A stretch of 64,000 nt of DNA from Solicoccozyma terricola (taxonomy: Eukaryota > Basidiomycota > Tremellomycetes > Filobasidiales > Piskurozymaceae). Location: NCBI GenBank assembly GCA_001600875.1, contig BCLD01000008.1, positions 676,004 to 740,003 on the forward strand, read 5' to 3'. Within the stretch, counting starts at the first letter, position 1. Every line of letters begins with the position of its first letter. The notes beneath the pieces were generated by a model. The model was not told the origin of the DNA. It did no database searches and was given only the letters and a program-made list of their open reading frames with translations. A program made the translations under genes and the position numbers. Of the stretch, positions 23,158 to 35,370 are shown piece after piece.

Positions 23158-23513
23158 TCATACCATCTCTTCAGACATTTCCTCGTCCTGCTTTCCATTA
23201 AGAGCTTCAGCTTCCTCGCGTTGCTGGATCGCGTCCATTAACGAGCCAGCACATTGAGCTTGTAGTGTACAGAGGTAGTCGCGGAGCTCATCGTCCGGCA
23301 GCGTGGAGGAGGCGATGACTTGGTCTAATTGAGATCGAAGCTGTGTCAGGTAGTCACCAAATATGTTACTCTTCCAAAGCCTTGAACATATCAAGCCGGA
23401 CAACCTACCGTCAACAAAGCCTTCCTGCGAGCAGCTATGGCTTTCGTCTCGCTCGCTGCTATACCTGGACACCAAGCAATTCGTATCTCATTCAACTTGA
23501 GAACCCACTGGTT

Positions 23514-23546
<33 letters not shown>

Positions 23547-26500
23547 ACCCATGCCCAAACCCCCGTATTCTGCCCCCTCGTCCTCCCCTCAGGCGCAACT
23601 CACCTTGCGGTTCCTTTCCACTCCTCATCATCGCTACCATCTCTGCTTGTTCCATCACGTCATCGGGCAACGCCGCCAGCTTGGCTAGTTCGAGACCATA
23701 GTGCTTGTCTTTGCATGGTCCCTTGACGACCCTGTAGGCGAACACGGTAGAGAAATCGGTGCTGGGTTGTTGCGTTGTCTGAGAAAGGGGGGGGGGGGGG
23801 GGAACATGTCCAGCCGCTACCGCTTAAAACCGCCACTGGCATATACTTACCTGACTGTGCAAATGAAGACTGAGAGGGACGAGGAGTAGATATGTCAGCA
23901 GAGATGTTGCGGTCTTCCTTGACTACATTCCGTTCACATTTCAACAGTAGGGTACACAGCCAACGTCGTTGCGAGCTCCTTGAAGTGAGTTGTGAAGAAG
24001 ACGAAAGCCTAGTGGAAAAGTAGGTCGTAAGATCAGACACTGCGTTCGCGTTCTAAAGCAAATGCCGTCCCCCGCCCTCACTTTGCTTCGAATTAGAGCT
24101 TCAGCAATCGCATGTGCCAATCCCATTCCCTCTATGGGCGCTGTTCCACGTCCGAGCTAACAGAACCGTGTTGTCGATCAATCTCATCATCGCGCTTCCA
24201 ACTACATCGTCTCACCTCATCGATCAACACCAAGGAGTCTTTAGTCGCCAGTCCAAGGATCATACTCGACGTTGCCATCTCTGCAGCGAAGGTCGAGAGA
24301 GATTTCTCGATCGAGTCTGATGCACGCAACAACGAATGTGAGCGAATGCAAGTCCGGCCCAAGGGGAAGACTTCCTATTGACCGTCATTAGAAATCCTGC
24401 TCAGCAAGGCGTCTTGGAACTTGAAGCTCGCATAGGATGCCGGAACGCTGTGAAGGAGGCCTTCAGGCCTTCCGAGTCATGCCGATATAATCCATTCACA
24501 GCGTCTCTCACAAACAGCCAATCATTGCCATGATCGTCAGCAGACCAACTTGTCGAAGGTAAGTTGACTTTCCGGACATGCTAGGTTGTTTCAGTGCGAA
24601 ACTGGGATGTCAGTGCTGCGCTAGAGGAGACGTCCGGACGTCCGGCTCCTTACTTGGCTCCTTGGATCAGCTGGAAGCAACATTGGTTGTCGGCGCTGTG
24701 ACAGTGCCTGATTTCAGTCGGAGTTGTTACCTGTGTTTCACTGTCCACTCACGCATAAGTGTCGTTTCCGATACATTGACCGAACGGGAGTTTCTTATCG
24801 AGCATAGGGTGTCGGCCGTTTTTGATCTAGAAGGGACTAAAGTGATTCAGACATTGTTCTCCACCTTTTCCTGGTTACACTTACAGCCAAAGTGCCAGTG
24901 AACTCGGGACGGACTGCGGGTTGGAATCAGCGCTGATAAGCGATGATGACGCCACAGAAGCTGCACGAACTGTAGCGATGGGCTATTGCGCAAGTCGTGG
25001 TCAACATCACACATACACATGCGTCCTCCCTAATTCGGTGTCCTCACTCTTGGACACTTCGGCAAAGCCGAGTAGCATATCAATCTTGGACATCTGCGTG
25101 CCCAATTGAATCAGGACCAATCTCTCACCATTCGGGAAGACGAACTTACAGCCTCAGAGATATTGTATAGGCAGGCTGCGTGTAAATGTTTCAGTACGAG
25201 TACGCATTGGTGTTGTGAAACACCTGTTTACCAATGTGTTCGATGACAGCCGCTTGCAACTCGGCGATGATATTGCGGCTCATTAGGAAAACTTCTTCCT
25301 GAGATGCCGTCATACGAGCGTTGAGCTTGCTCTATGGACGGTGCTGTCAGCCAGAGAACTAGGCGTGGCACTGATTAGCGTGTGACGTACCAGATCAGCG
25401 GTGGTGAAGTGGTACCTGCAAGTGGGTTTCATAAGTATCTATCGATGCAGGCCGGTGGCGACTCACTTGCCGTTCTTGTTCTGGACGTTCCTGAAATCGC
25501 GGGGCAATTTCTCGTCCTGAAGGGTCTCGCCTTTTACAAACATGATGAACCCTTGTTCGCGATAGTGAAGCTCGACATCGAGACCGTGAGCATCTGAATC
25601 GTAGGAAGGTCGCAAGCTTCAGCACTGGTAATTGAAGTGCTTTCCCGAGGTGACATACCATTATATGCCTGTCTCACTACAAGAGGACTCTCTCCTTCAG
25701 CAGTATCGCCTGCACGCAAATCACCTTGATATTACTCACGCTGGTGAATATCATCGATGTTCTCCTTGTATGTCTCCCTAGCGACGTCCAGTAGCTTGTT
25801 GAAATTAGCTCGAACGGCATAGATCCTTGTAGCCTTGACATTCTGGGCTTTTCCCTTGGTAGCGCACGCATCGTCGTTCAGACATTCTTTAACGTCATGG
25901 GACATGGGGTCAGATGTTCAAATGCCAGAGACTTTAAGCCACTTACCATCAATCAGACGTTCAATCAACTCGCATCTATCATCAGCCAGCATCTTCCGGA
26001 TGAAGCAACCAACATCAGTGCATCAGCAACTGCAACCTACGTAGCTGCCACACCGCAATGGTATGGTTCCCTCACCTCCTTCGCTGTCTTTAACAAATCA
26101 GAACGAGCAAAATTCAACCCTTCGATCAAGGTCGGTAAAGCTCTGATGATCTCCCTTAGTCGGAGGAGCTGAGCGATGCGATTCTCGATGTGGCGTGGCT
26201 CTCCACGAGTGGAAGTTTGCGATAGCTTCGAATCGTTATCCTATGAGCATGCATGGTGGACGTATGACAAACCGAGGTGCTTGACTTACCTGGGAGATCA
26301 GTGCATCGAGGTCGGCCTGAAAGGACGCCATGAGACTTGATACCTTCCTAACATCGAAGAAGTAATCAACTTGCCTTGTGGAACGGTTTGAGACCCGCCT
26401 TTAAGCCTGAATAGATCTCTTCTGACTGGATGAGCTCTGTGGGTAAAATAATAACAGGCGGTCAGCTAGACAAAAGCCATTGTAAGTCTCGAAAGGAATA

Positions 26501-27999
26501 TCTATCCACCTTGAACTGCATCGAGCCGATTTTCTACAATTTGGGGGACTGATGATGGGCAAGCTTGGATGAGAACCCCCTGGCCCAATTGTTTTGCTGG
26601 AAAAAGCAACTCACCAGTACTCGGTTGCAGGATTGTACTTTTCAGTAACCTGGCAGCCATCTTCGTCGATGTCCTGTTCAAGAGACCTACGAAAACAGTG
26701 TACCCACTTAACCTCTAAAGCCAATCGGACTACCATTTGAACTAACAGTTTGAAACTCACCGAAAAGACTCTGACTACTTTTATAACTCAAAGCATTGTT
26801 CACAAGTTCCAAATTCTTCGCAGTTTCATGATCGATCAACATTGTACCTTTTATCCGATCCAGTCATGTTTATACGGCACGATTAGGCCGCTCCTCAACC
26901 TTCAAACAGCTTCAATGCTCACCTTCAGGAGCTTCATATGTGATCTTCAAACTCTTCTTCGCGAATGTAATCTCTTGAGACGTCTGAATATGTTTGAAAA
27001 GAGCAGCAGCGGCACAAAGAGCGTAATATCTTAGGGTTGGTGTGATCAAGTATGTAAGCACGGAGTACGAAAAGATTCCCCACTCGGGGTTAGATAGAAG
27101 AGAGAAAGAATTTACTTGTCGGAAGCAGCGAGGAGTACACCGGCTCTTTGGGTATCTTCAACCACATGTTCAATGATAAAATTCAAACCTTTTCCTCTGT
27201 AATCATCAACACCACCCTCTTCTCTAATACGTCAATCCAGAGCACGACACACCAGTTTGATTATTCCAACATTTCCTCGGTACACCTAACACCTCGACTT
27301 CCAACATTTCCTCAATCGTCTGAACCAATAAAGTACCTTCAATCTCCTCCGTTAACGCTCTCCTTTTTGACTTTGTAGAAGTAAGACCTTGTTTACGGAT
27401 TGTCATGGGAGAGAGTGCGATGTCCGGCATGAGAAGGGTAGAAGGAGGATGTAAAGAGAGGTGATGGATTGTTCGTGGGAATGCTAAGTAGTAGAGGAGA
27501 TTAGATACGTGCGGTGTATTTGGTTCGATATCAGAATTGTGAACTCACTCTGACCATCGGCTAGCTGTCGTGTTGGGAATAAGTCGGTAAGAGACCCTTT
27601 GACTCGCAAAAGGATATTTAGAGATAGGCCAAACCTGTGTAAGTACCGTCTGATGATCCGTTGGTACTGATCAGATTGACATGAAAGATAACTCTCATAC
27701 ACCCCCACACACCGACCTTCCCAGTCGTCAAACAATAACTCGCAATCCCAACATCCAATCCACCCGCTACCACGTTTCAAAATATCATCAGCTCATCAGT
27801 TTAAATCGAATTCACGTCCTACCCACACACAACAATCACCTTGTCCCTGAATGACCGCACAAACCCAATCTCCCATATCTTCACCTACCATCGTACTAGC
27901 CCTTCCACCCATCGCTGTCCCAGGACGTGTCATTGCGGTCCCCGGTCTAGTGGACGGTGGTCGAGTGGTCGCTGTACGAGTTGGCGGGCTGTGGGACAT
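23158..27999 (-). CDS. MSH4: Meiotic MutS homologue Msh4
   Basis: Msh4 pairs with Msh5 as the MutS-gamma clamp that stabilises meiotic crossover intermediates; it is not a mismatch-repair protein. The gene has around 20 or more small exons. The true ATG is at 27999: MSHSPPTRTATTRPP, then an RPGTA repeat, typical of fungal Msh4. The N-terminal connector gives GGLDVGIASYCLTTGK and, after an uncertain splice, LADGQTFPRTIHHLSLHPPS. The ATPase domain is clear: QGANMSGKSTYLRQVGLL (Walker A, split by an intron at GAN/M near 24581), MAMIGCFVPASYASFKFQD, DDSIEKSLSTFAAEM, SLVLIDELGRGTAPIEG (Walker B/D loop, split at LIDE/LGRGT), VFFTTHFKELATTLAVYPTV, then FAYRVVKGPCKDKHYGLELA and the helix-turn-helix end DDELRDYLCTLQAQCAG. 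GANMSGKS replaces the usual GPNMSGKS. The middle exons (24900-27100) are only partly resolved. Two homopolymer tracts sit in its introns. Confidence 0.88.
23515..23546 (+). repeat. Poly-C tract (32 C) in an MSH4 intron
   Basis: Thirty-two consecutive C on the plus strand, so poly-G in the MSH4 pre-mRNA. It lies in the intron between the exon ending ...SGKEPQ and the exon starting NEIRIAWCPG, not far from the acceptor. Confidence 0.9.
23787..23802 (+). repeat. Poly-G tract (16 G) in an MSH4 intron
   Basis: On the MSH4 strand this is 16 C followed by TTTCTCAG and the exon encoding TTQQPSTDFSTVFAYR, so it is the polypyrimidine tract of that acceptor. Confidence 0.9.
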
Positions 28000-28208
28000 G
28001 GTGAAGGACGGTGTGAATGAGCGAGATACCACTGTTCGAGGATGATAGCACGGTGTTGATAGTAGCGAGGATGGTGGTCGTTCCTGATGGCGACGACGAG
28101 TGGCAACGAACGCGACTCGGCTGATTCGTCATCATCACGCTCAACATCCTAGATTTTTGTTCAAGCAGAGCGAAATCAAACGACGATCAACTGCATCGCA
28201 CTCACATC
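28000..28208. promoter_or_regulatory. Divergent promoter, MSH4 / THG1
   Basis: A 209-bp spacer separates the start codons of a meiosis-specific gene and a constitutive tRNA gene. It has CATCATCACGCTC-like pyrimidine-rich stretches near the THG1 side and no evident TATA box. Confidence 0.4.
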
Positions 28209-29507
28209 ATGGCCAAGAGTCGCTTCGAGTACGTCAAATCATACGAGCTACCCGATATCCTCATTCCCAACACATATCTCATCGTTCGTGTTGACGGACA
28301 TGCATTCCACAAGTACGTCTCACACCGTCTCTTTTTCTGCGACTAGTCGCCGTTGCACTCATGCAGCTCTGCGACCCATCAGATTCTCAGATAATCATAG
28401 GTTTACAAAACCGAATGATGAGAGAGCTCTGGTGCTTATGGATAGAGCAGCTAGGTCCGTGATGGAGCAGATGCCAGATGTAGTCATGGCGTTTGGCGAG
28501 AGTGATGAATACAGGTTAGTGCTTGATTCATGAATCCTTATTCATGCACAATGACCTGATTATATGTCAACTCCCTCCAGTTTTCTGATACGGCGTGGAT
28601 CAACAATGTACAAACGGAGGGAAAGGTGAGTGTCCCTACAATATATAGTTCTTCCCGTAATCCCAACCTGATACCAACCTTCTATCCACCATTAAAGCAA
28701 AATCCTAAGCCTCCTTGTCTCCCTCTTCACATCGTCCTACGTCTATCACTGGACTTCATGCTTCCCATCCTCGACTGACCGACTACAATATCCACCGACA
28801 TTTGACGGAAGAGTGGTTCAGTATCCGAATGAAAAGGAGATTCGAGATTATTTCGCATGGAGACAAGCGGATAGTGAGTGTCTCATCTAGGTGGTTATTT
28901 ATCACGATTTGAGGTTGTGCTGATTCAGAACCATGGGTTTCCACCACAAAAGCACATGTGAATAATCTATACAACACAACATTTTGGGCTCTGATATTAC
29001 AAGGTGGTCAATCAACGACTGAAGCGCACAAAACCCTGAATGTATATTTTACCTGATCTCGTCACTACATTTCTTGAGCTGCGTGCTTATTAAACTTGCC
29101 TTTATCAGGGTACTTTCTCATCGGATAAGAATGAGATGCTCTTTCAAAACTTTGGAATCAATTATAATGCTTTACCAGCCAAGTTTAGGAAAGGTTCGAT
29201 TTTGTTGAGGGAGGAAACGAAGGTGAGGTGGAGGTGTGAAATCAAAGTATGATAACATCTGACTCATTTACCTTGTTCACAGACGGTGGACGTGCAGGAG
29301 TCAATGGTGGAGGGCTTGACGTCGTTGGATGTTGCAGCAGAAGCAGCCCACACAATACCAACACAAACACCTTCCATTTCCACCAAGGCCAAGCGGAAAG
29401 AAAAGCCTAAACGACCTTACGATGGCACTTCAGGCGATATTATCGTCTTGCATGAAGATATCATCCGCGACGGATTCTGGAATGATCGACCCTGGTTACT
29501 ACAATGA
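28209..29507 (+). CDS. THG1: tRNA-His guanylyltransferase Thg1
   Basis: Adds the essential G-1 residue to the 5' end of tRNA-His by 3'-5' polymerisation. Six to seven exons starting 28209-28312 and 28401-28514, about 300 residues. The start MAKSRFEYVKSYELPD leads into the palm-domain metal motif YLIVRVDGHAFHKFTKPND. The second metal motif is FGESDEYSFLIRRGS, split by an intron after DEYS. Other conserved blocks: KRRESKILSLLVSLFTSSYV, PPTFDGRVVQYPNEKEIRDY, FAWRQADTHVNNLYNTTFW, SSDKNEMLFQNFGINYN and FRKGSILLREET. A basic linker with a KAKRKEKPKRP stretch precedes the conserved C-terminal IIVLHEDIIRDGFWNDRPWL. All joins preserve frame and family motifs. Confidence 0.95.
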
Positions 29508-29631
29508 CGTAAAAACGTCTGCCAATAATAAAGAATTATTAATCACTCGTGTCCTCCCAAAATGCTACCCTAAGTCGTCGTGTTTGGTTCCTTCGTTAAG
29601 ATTTCGTGTCTGACAAGCTGGCTCTGATCAC

Positions 29632-32600
29632 TCAAGTCACACGATCCCTTGGAGAAGCTCTTCCTTGATCCCCCTGTCTCAACGGTGATCCAGTACGCTG
29701 TTCTGGCATCGGACCCCGATCAGGCCCCAAGTTATAACTCGACATCCTACTTTGAGGCATCGGCATCTCAGCCGCCGAACCAGGTGGGTATGCCGAGCCC
29801 GGTGGGAAGGATCCCATGAACGGCGTCATCATCGGAGAGCCACCCATCATCCCGTAAGGTGGCATGAATGGAGGCATTCCGCCGTATCCCATGTTCATTG
29901 AGGCAGGATATCCAGCAGATCCAGCAATGGGAGACCCCACCCGACCATCCACGTCCCCTGCTTGCGAACCCGCTATGGACATTGCAGCGTATAGAGACTG
30001 CTGATATGCCTGTTGTGCAGCCATCATAGCCTGTTGTTGGAACATCTGTTGTTGCTGCTGGGCATACGGATTGAAGGTATTCGGCCACATCATAGCCGAA
30101 CCCTGTATGCGGACATGTTGGTCAGTCGCACTGCTGCCCGCCAACCGCTCCGTCGGTGGACTTACGGGATACTGCATTGGTGGCATCATGGCACCATAGC
30201 CGACCGTGCTCATCGGGCGTGTATAGTCCCCTCCAGATTGAGACATCGTTTGCTGTCGTTGAAGAGTTTCCAGATCGTCTATCTGTCGTTGGCGCTCCTC
30301 CTGATGCCGCCAAATGATTTGGATGTCAACACTTCAATCGAAAGCCGTCTCTACATGCATCCACTCACCGCCAATCGACGATCCCTTTCTCGTTCCGTCA
30401 GAGCGGCACCAATTCCTCCTGCACCCTTGCGATCTCGTTCGTGCGCCGTGATGGCACCAAGCAAACCAGTCTGAGGAGGTGGCGGCTTGTTCGGCACGTT
30501 CACCAATGATGATCCAGTCTCTCGCGCAACTTCCTCCTGCTTACGAGCGGAGCGATCCTCCTTGTCTTGCAAACCAGCTTGGAGGAGACCGTGAGGGACG
30601 AACGCTTTGGTTAGCTGAGCTGAAGGCTCGATGGAAACGAATTTCCCGTTGTTGTTCTGGTTTGGGTCTATACCAGTGTGCTGAGCGTCTAAGTTGGAAA
30701 TCCAGACGGAATTGCGTGCCGGCGGTCGCATGGATGGTAGGGGTGCTTCAACAAGACGATCGCGCTGCTGAACTGGCTGTACGGAATATGACGATGCTCT
30801 GTTTCCAGAGCCTGACTCCTGCCACTGCCGCTGGGGGGCGAGGTGCTCAGTGCCGACGACCGTCACAGCACGCGCACCAGGATTCTGACCGGGAATGGGC
30901 GGCAGATTCCTCGAAGCACGCCTCTGGGGCAGGTCAGGATCCGGAAGAGGCCGCGGGGGCTGGCCTCGCCCCAGAATCGCTTGGCCATCGAAGTTTCGGT
31001 CACTTCCATCTTCGTTTCCAGGAGCCTGAACTTGTCGATTCGAATGCGGCCCGTTGCCACCGTGGCCATCATCACGATCATGATGATCCTCATCTTCTGC
31101 CTCGTCGTCTTCTTCGTCGCTACTCGCACTCCAATTGCTTGAGTCCTTCGCCAGCTTCTTCCCCTTGCGTCCTGCACCAGGCGCTCGGTATGCCGCGTCT
31201 CTTTGTCTTTCAGCTTCTTCCGCTCGCGCTCTTCGTTGCGCTGCGGTTTTGCTGAAAGCGAACGACGATTTTTGTTGGGGAGGTGGCGAACCTGACTTGG
31301 AAGACGGTTGCGTCAAAGGGGCGGGTGTGGGTTCCTTCGGAGAATCAACGTTGTTGAGGAAGGACATGGCCGCCATCGCATCGCGGTCCAGAGATGCGGA
31401 GACTGGAAGAGGCCGGTTGGAGTCCGGAGGTGACGGAAGATTATTCCCAACGCCAGCATCCGGCGTGATTTCTCTCTCTTCTTCAACATCTTCTGGAAGG
31501 AACTTGGAGGAGGATGTGACCGATGGTATGCTTGAGCTAGTGGAAGCCTGTCGTTTTGTGGGCATCGCTCTAGCACCCGAAGGTTTGCGGCCGAGTGGAG
31601 ACCGGCTCTGTCTTTCAGCTGCACCAGCGACCGACGGTGGCATAGCCAATACGTCCGTTGGTTGCGGACTTGCAAAGTCCGTAACAATCCGAGGGCGGGC
31701 CCGCTGATCAGCAGGACCGGAGGAGCCTGGAATGTCCACTGGGGGCTGGGTGGCACCCGCATCAGAATTCTTCTCTTGATTCTCGTGCCAGAGATAAATC
31801 GCTTCAGCCTCGTCGTGCAGTACATGATTGCTCTCCGGCGACAGCTGCTGTGCTCTCTGCGGTGTCGGTGCAATAATCTCCCTGAGTTCATTGGCATGAG
31901 ACGCTGGTCCCGTTACACCGTTCGGTGGAGTATCTGCCAGTAGAGGCTTGCCCAGTAACGGCTGAACCTCGGCCGCGGGAGCCGGACTGGCAGGGATGCC
32001 GTTTTGAGGTTGAAGGGTCTCTTCTGTCTGACTGCCTTCTATGACGGGAATACCATACACCGCTTGAGGTAATGGGGGGAGGCTGTATTGGGAGTAAGAC
32101 GAGATGCTGGACTGATGCGAGAGACCAGCTCCATTGGATTCACTGGTGGGCGTCTGTCCATCTTGTACCTGGCGGAATTGCTCAGGTCGTGGTGTCGCTT
32201 CTGACTTCACTGCGTCTCTTTCTTCTTCAGGAAGAGGGGACGTCGTGAGAGTTTCTGCTACGAGGGCATCTTCCAGTTTCGTGCCGATGATGCCACCACT
32301 CTTGGGACCGCTCGACCCACTGCCAGAGTATTGCAGCCGCTCCCTGGCGGAAGAATGGCTGGCCATGCTCTTCTGGGGCTCGTTGGTGCGGAGCGTGCTG
32401 TTACTTGTCTTGCGAGATGCCACCTCCAAAATAGGTGTAAGGGCGTCGGACCGCGTGGGATGATCTATGAGACCGCTCTCAAACGTCAAAGGCGGCAGGC
32501 GTATGTTGCCGAGGTTGTTGAAGTTGGGAGTTGCAAGCTCTTGCTCACTTCCGGGAGACTGTACAGGCGGCAGAGTTACGGTCTGTCCGTCTGACTGCGC

Positions 32601-35079
32601 GCCGCTGTGTGTTCCTCGAGGACTGGATCGAGGAGACTCTCTACTAAGTTCCACACGGCCTGGCGAGCCGGAAATTTGCGAAGGGGCTTCACGACGGTGG
32701 ACGTAGAGGTTCGAGTAGGCTTGACGGATACCAGCGATTACGTCGTGTCGGTAGTCGATAACTCGCTCGATAGATGCATCGAGGAATAAGCGCTGCCAGG
32801 ACAGTTATCGTTACTTAGCCATAAGCTGGTCGTGCAGTCTCGCTTCAACTCACTTCACTCGAAGCTACCTCAGGATACCCGAAAAACAAGCTGGTTGGAT
32901 CCCTGGGATTCCAGTTATATCTCTCCGGCCGGCCATACAGACCGAAAGCATCGTGAATGCCGACACACCATCTCAGCATGTCCAGGACGATAGGGCTGAC
33001 ATCGTCAGGAGAATGAGTGTCCACTTCAAGTCGCTCAGGCATAATCATGATCCAGCCGCTGAGACGCTGTCGGCCTTCGACGACGACCATTTCGCCGGAA
33101 ATATGGCCAATGACTTTGAACAAGTTGGATGAGTTCACGACTTCGAGATGTTCCGGGAATACGGCGAATCTGCAACAAGTTAATCATATCAGTTCTGATT
33201 CAGAGGTACGTCAAGAAATCACTCACGCCTGAGAGATATGCGTTACTGTCAACATTGGCGCGCTCGGAGTTGCTCCCTTTGTCGATTTGGACTTGACCGG
33301 CGGAGTCTGGTAAAACACCGCCGATGCTATCGATGTCATTTGCGTAGGCTGTTTCGGCGCAGTGCTTGCCGGCCCTGGTTCTGATACCTTGGTATCGTGG
33401 GTACCAAATGAGAACATGGACTTGCGTTTCTTCTCCGGCGTGTCCTGTTTGTTATCTCCCGCTCCAGCTGATGATAAAACGAGATACAGTCGTTTCCAAT
33501 CTGTGCCACCCATCACCCGCACCTTGACCCATCCTTCCATTTTCCCTTTCTGTAAAGGAGACTTCGGTTCATTCCAGCTTACCTTCTCGCCGAAAGCGAC
33601 GGGAGCAGGTTGGGCTGGTGATGCTTTGATGAAAGTTCTCAGTGCATGCCCAGTGTATATTTCCTCGATGCGTGACTTCTCCCAAGCTGCTAGCCGGAAA
33701 GCAGTCACCCAGAAAGACAGGTTAGCTTCGGATGAGCAGGAGAAGAGGATTCGGTTGGAGCCGGCAGTATTGAGTGAAAAGACGAAAGGGTGAGGATGGG
33801 AATCAGCTCGATGAGGAGGGGGAGGTAAAGGAGCGAGAAGCTCGAGAGACGAATCTAAATATCATGAGCTGGTCAGTAAGGATGGGAATCAGGCGAAACC
33901 CGCCTTCACTTACCGGTGACATTGAAATAAGTAGGAGGAACCCTCTCCCCTCGTTTATCCGCCTCTGCAGTCTCTTTCATCGACCACACAGCTGTACGAA
34001 CAAAAAACAGGAGAGCCAAGTCAGTGCGTGACTCTGTTTTGCACACAGAATGTGTCAGTAATCACAAAGTGAGGTTCCGGTGAGTTGTAACCAAGTTCCA
34101 TCCCAGTCATTACGAGGTGATCCAGGAGGTCCTTGCCTATCGGGCCAGCCATCAGTATTGTATTCTGACCTCTTCAAATGCTCGTTCTAATTACTTTGGT
34201 TGACCACCATTTGCCGCCCTCGCGAAAATCATCTCTACCTCTGGAGGACTAGCTCCATACAGCTTGTTGGATTGAATCGCTATTAATTCCATGAGTGGTC
34301 GAAATACTTGCACAAGAGCCGGGTTGACCTTCATACCAGGCACAGCAGGAGGCATCGATCCCTGGTTGTGGTTCATAGATTGCCGGGAATCTGTCACAGA
34401 CAAATCATGACTGGATCGTTGATCGATTGAAGGTCTGGAAGCTGGCATATTAGGTCGTGTCATCGTTGAGGATGATCCCGCGGTGTCCCCAGAACCGAGG
34501 GATTCAGCACTGTGACCCGTCGATGGTGGAGATTGACTCGACTGCATGAATCCATGCAGGGGTGGAGAGTCTTTTGCAGGAGGTAGGGGTTTGGCAAACA
34601 TACTTGCAGGCCTCTGTCGAGGATCCAAGGATCCTGAAGGTACTGAGCGTTGAGTATCAGGTGTGAAACTGCCTGAAGGAGTTGGGGCCATTGAGACTGC
34701 TCTTTGGCCGTTGTAAGGAGGTCGAGGTTGAGATCCACGAGAAAGAGTGGAGATGTCGTTGGCCGACCGAGATGCCGATATCTTGGAATTAGATTTCTAT
34801 ATGTGTCAAGTAAGATGATGGAGTTCGTTATTGCTCGGTCAGTAGCAGATTCGCTAGATCTGTTCTCACATCCTTCATAGCAAACCCCAGGAATGTCTTC
34901 CTCTTCTCTTTCTTCGGATCTTCTTGTTGGGGTTGAGCCACTTGAGGCACATTGGTCGCCAACGGACTGTGTCTACCCTCTGAGGCAGCGATCCATGGAG
35001 ATTGTTGGATGCTACCCATTGGCGGTTGACTCCGTCCCGAGGACGACGAGTCTTGGGAGGAGGTGCGAGTACGAAACAT
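29632..35079 (-). CDS. CAF120: Caf120/Skg3-like PH-domain protein (CCR4-NOT associated)
   Basis: Large protein of about 1,550 residues resembling fungal Caf120/Skg3, which carry a PH domain and associate with CCR4-NOT and the bud neck (family knowledge). It starts MFRTRTSSQDSSSSGRSQPP at 35079. After a Ser/Pro-rich region come VNPALVQVFRPLMELIAIQS and YGASPPEVEMIFARAANGGQ, then a PH-like domain: DWDGTWLQLTGTSL, RILFSCSSEANLSFWVTAFR, LAAWEKSRIEEIYTGHALRT and a second half MEGWVKVRVMGGTDWKRLYL. A further conserved region reads LFFGYPEVASSE and WCVGIHDAFGLYGRPERYNW. The long C-terminal half (one exon, about 30400-32790) is disordered, with acidic SDEEDDEAEDEDHHD and coiled ERQRDAAYR-type patches, ending in a Gln- and Met/Pro/Gly-rich tail (PYAQQQQQMFQQQAMMAAQQ). 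Confidence 0.75.
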
Positions 35080-35370
35080 GTTGCGGTTGCCACCAGAGTA
35101 GTGAAGATGGCGACGAGGCTGTGCTGATCAAAGATGCGATGGCGATGGCATGGATCGATGGAGCCGGATGGTGATGTATCTAGACTGTATGGCTGAGATC
35201 CTGAACAGTATCCAACGACACTCCACTCAAGTTCAACAGCACAGCACTTCTACTCTCGAAAGCATCATGACGTCATCATCACTGCGCGTGAGTGAGATAC
35301 GACGATGCATCTGTTTAATTCGATACAACAAGTTGGCTGTACACAGGCGGCAAAGCAGGTCCATATGCGA

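Noticed and set aside
28000..28032. Longer MSH4 N-terminus starting upstream of 27999
   Set aside because: The frame is open, but the upstream codon is GTG rather than ATG; MSHSPPTR at 27999 is the first ATG.
30479..31707. Plus-strand ORFs of up to 258 codons opposite the CAF120-like gene
   Set aside because: They are antisense to a long, low-complexity coding exon with family-consistent composition; no splice or domain support on the plus strand.
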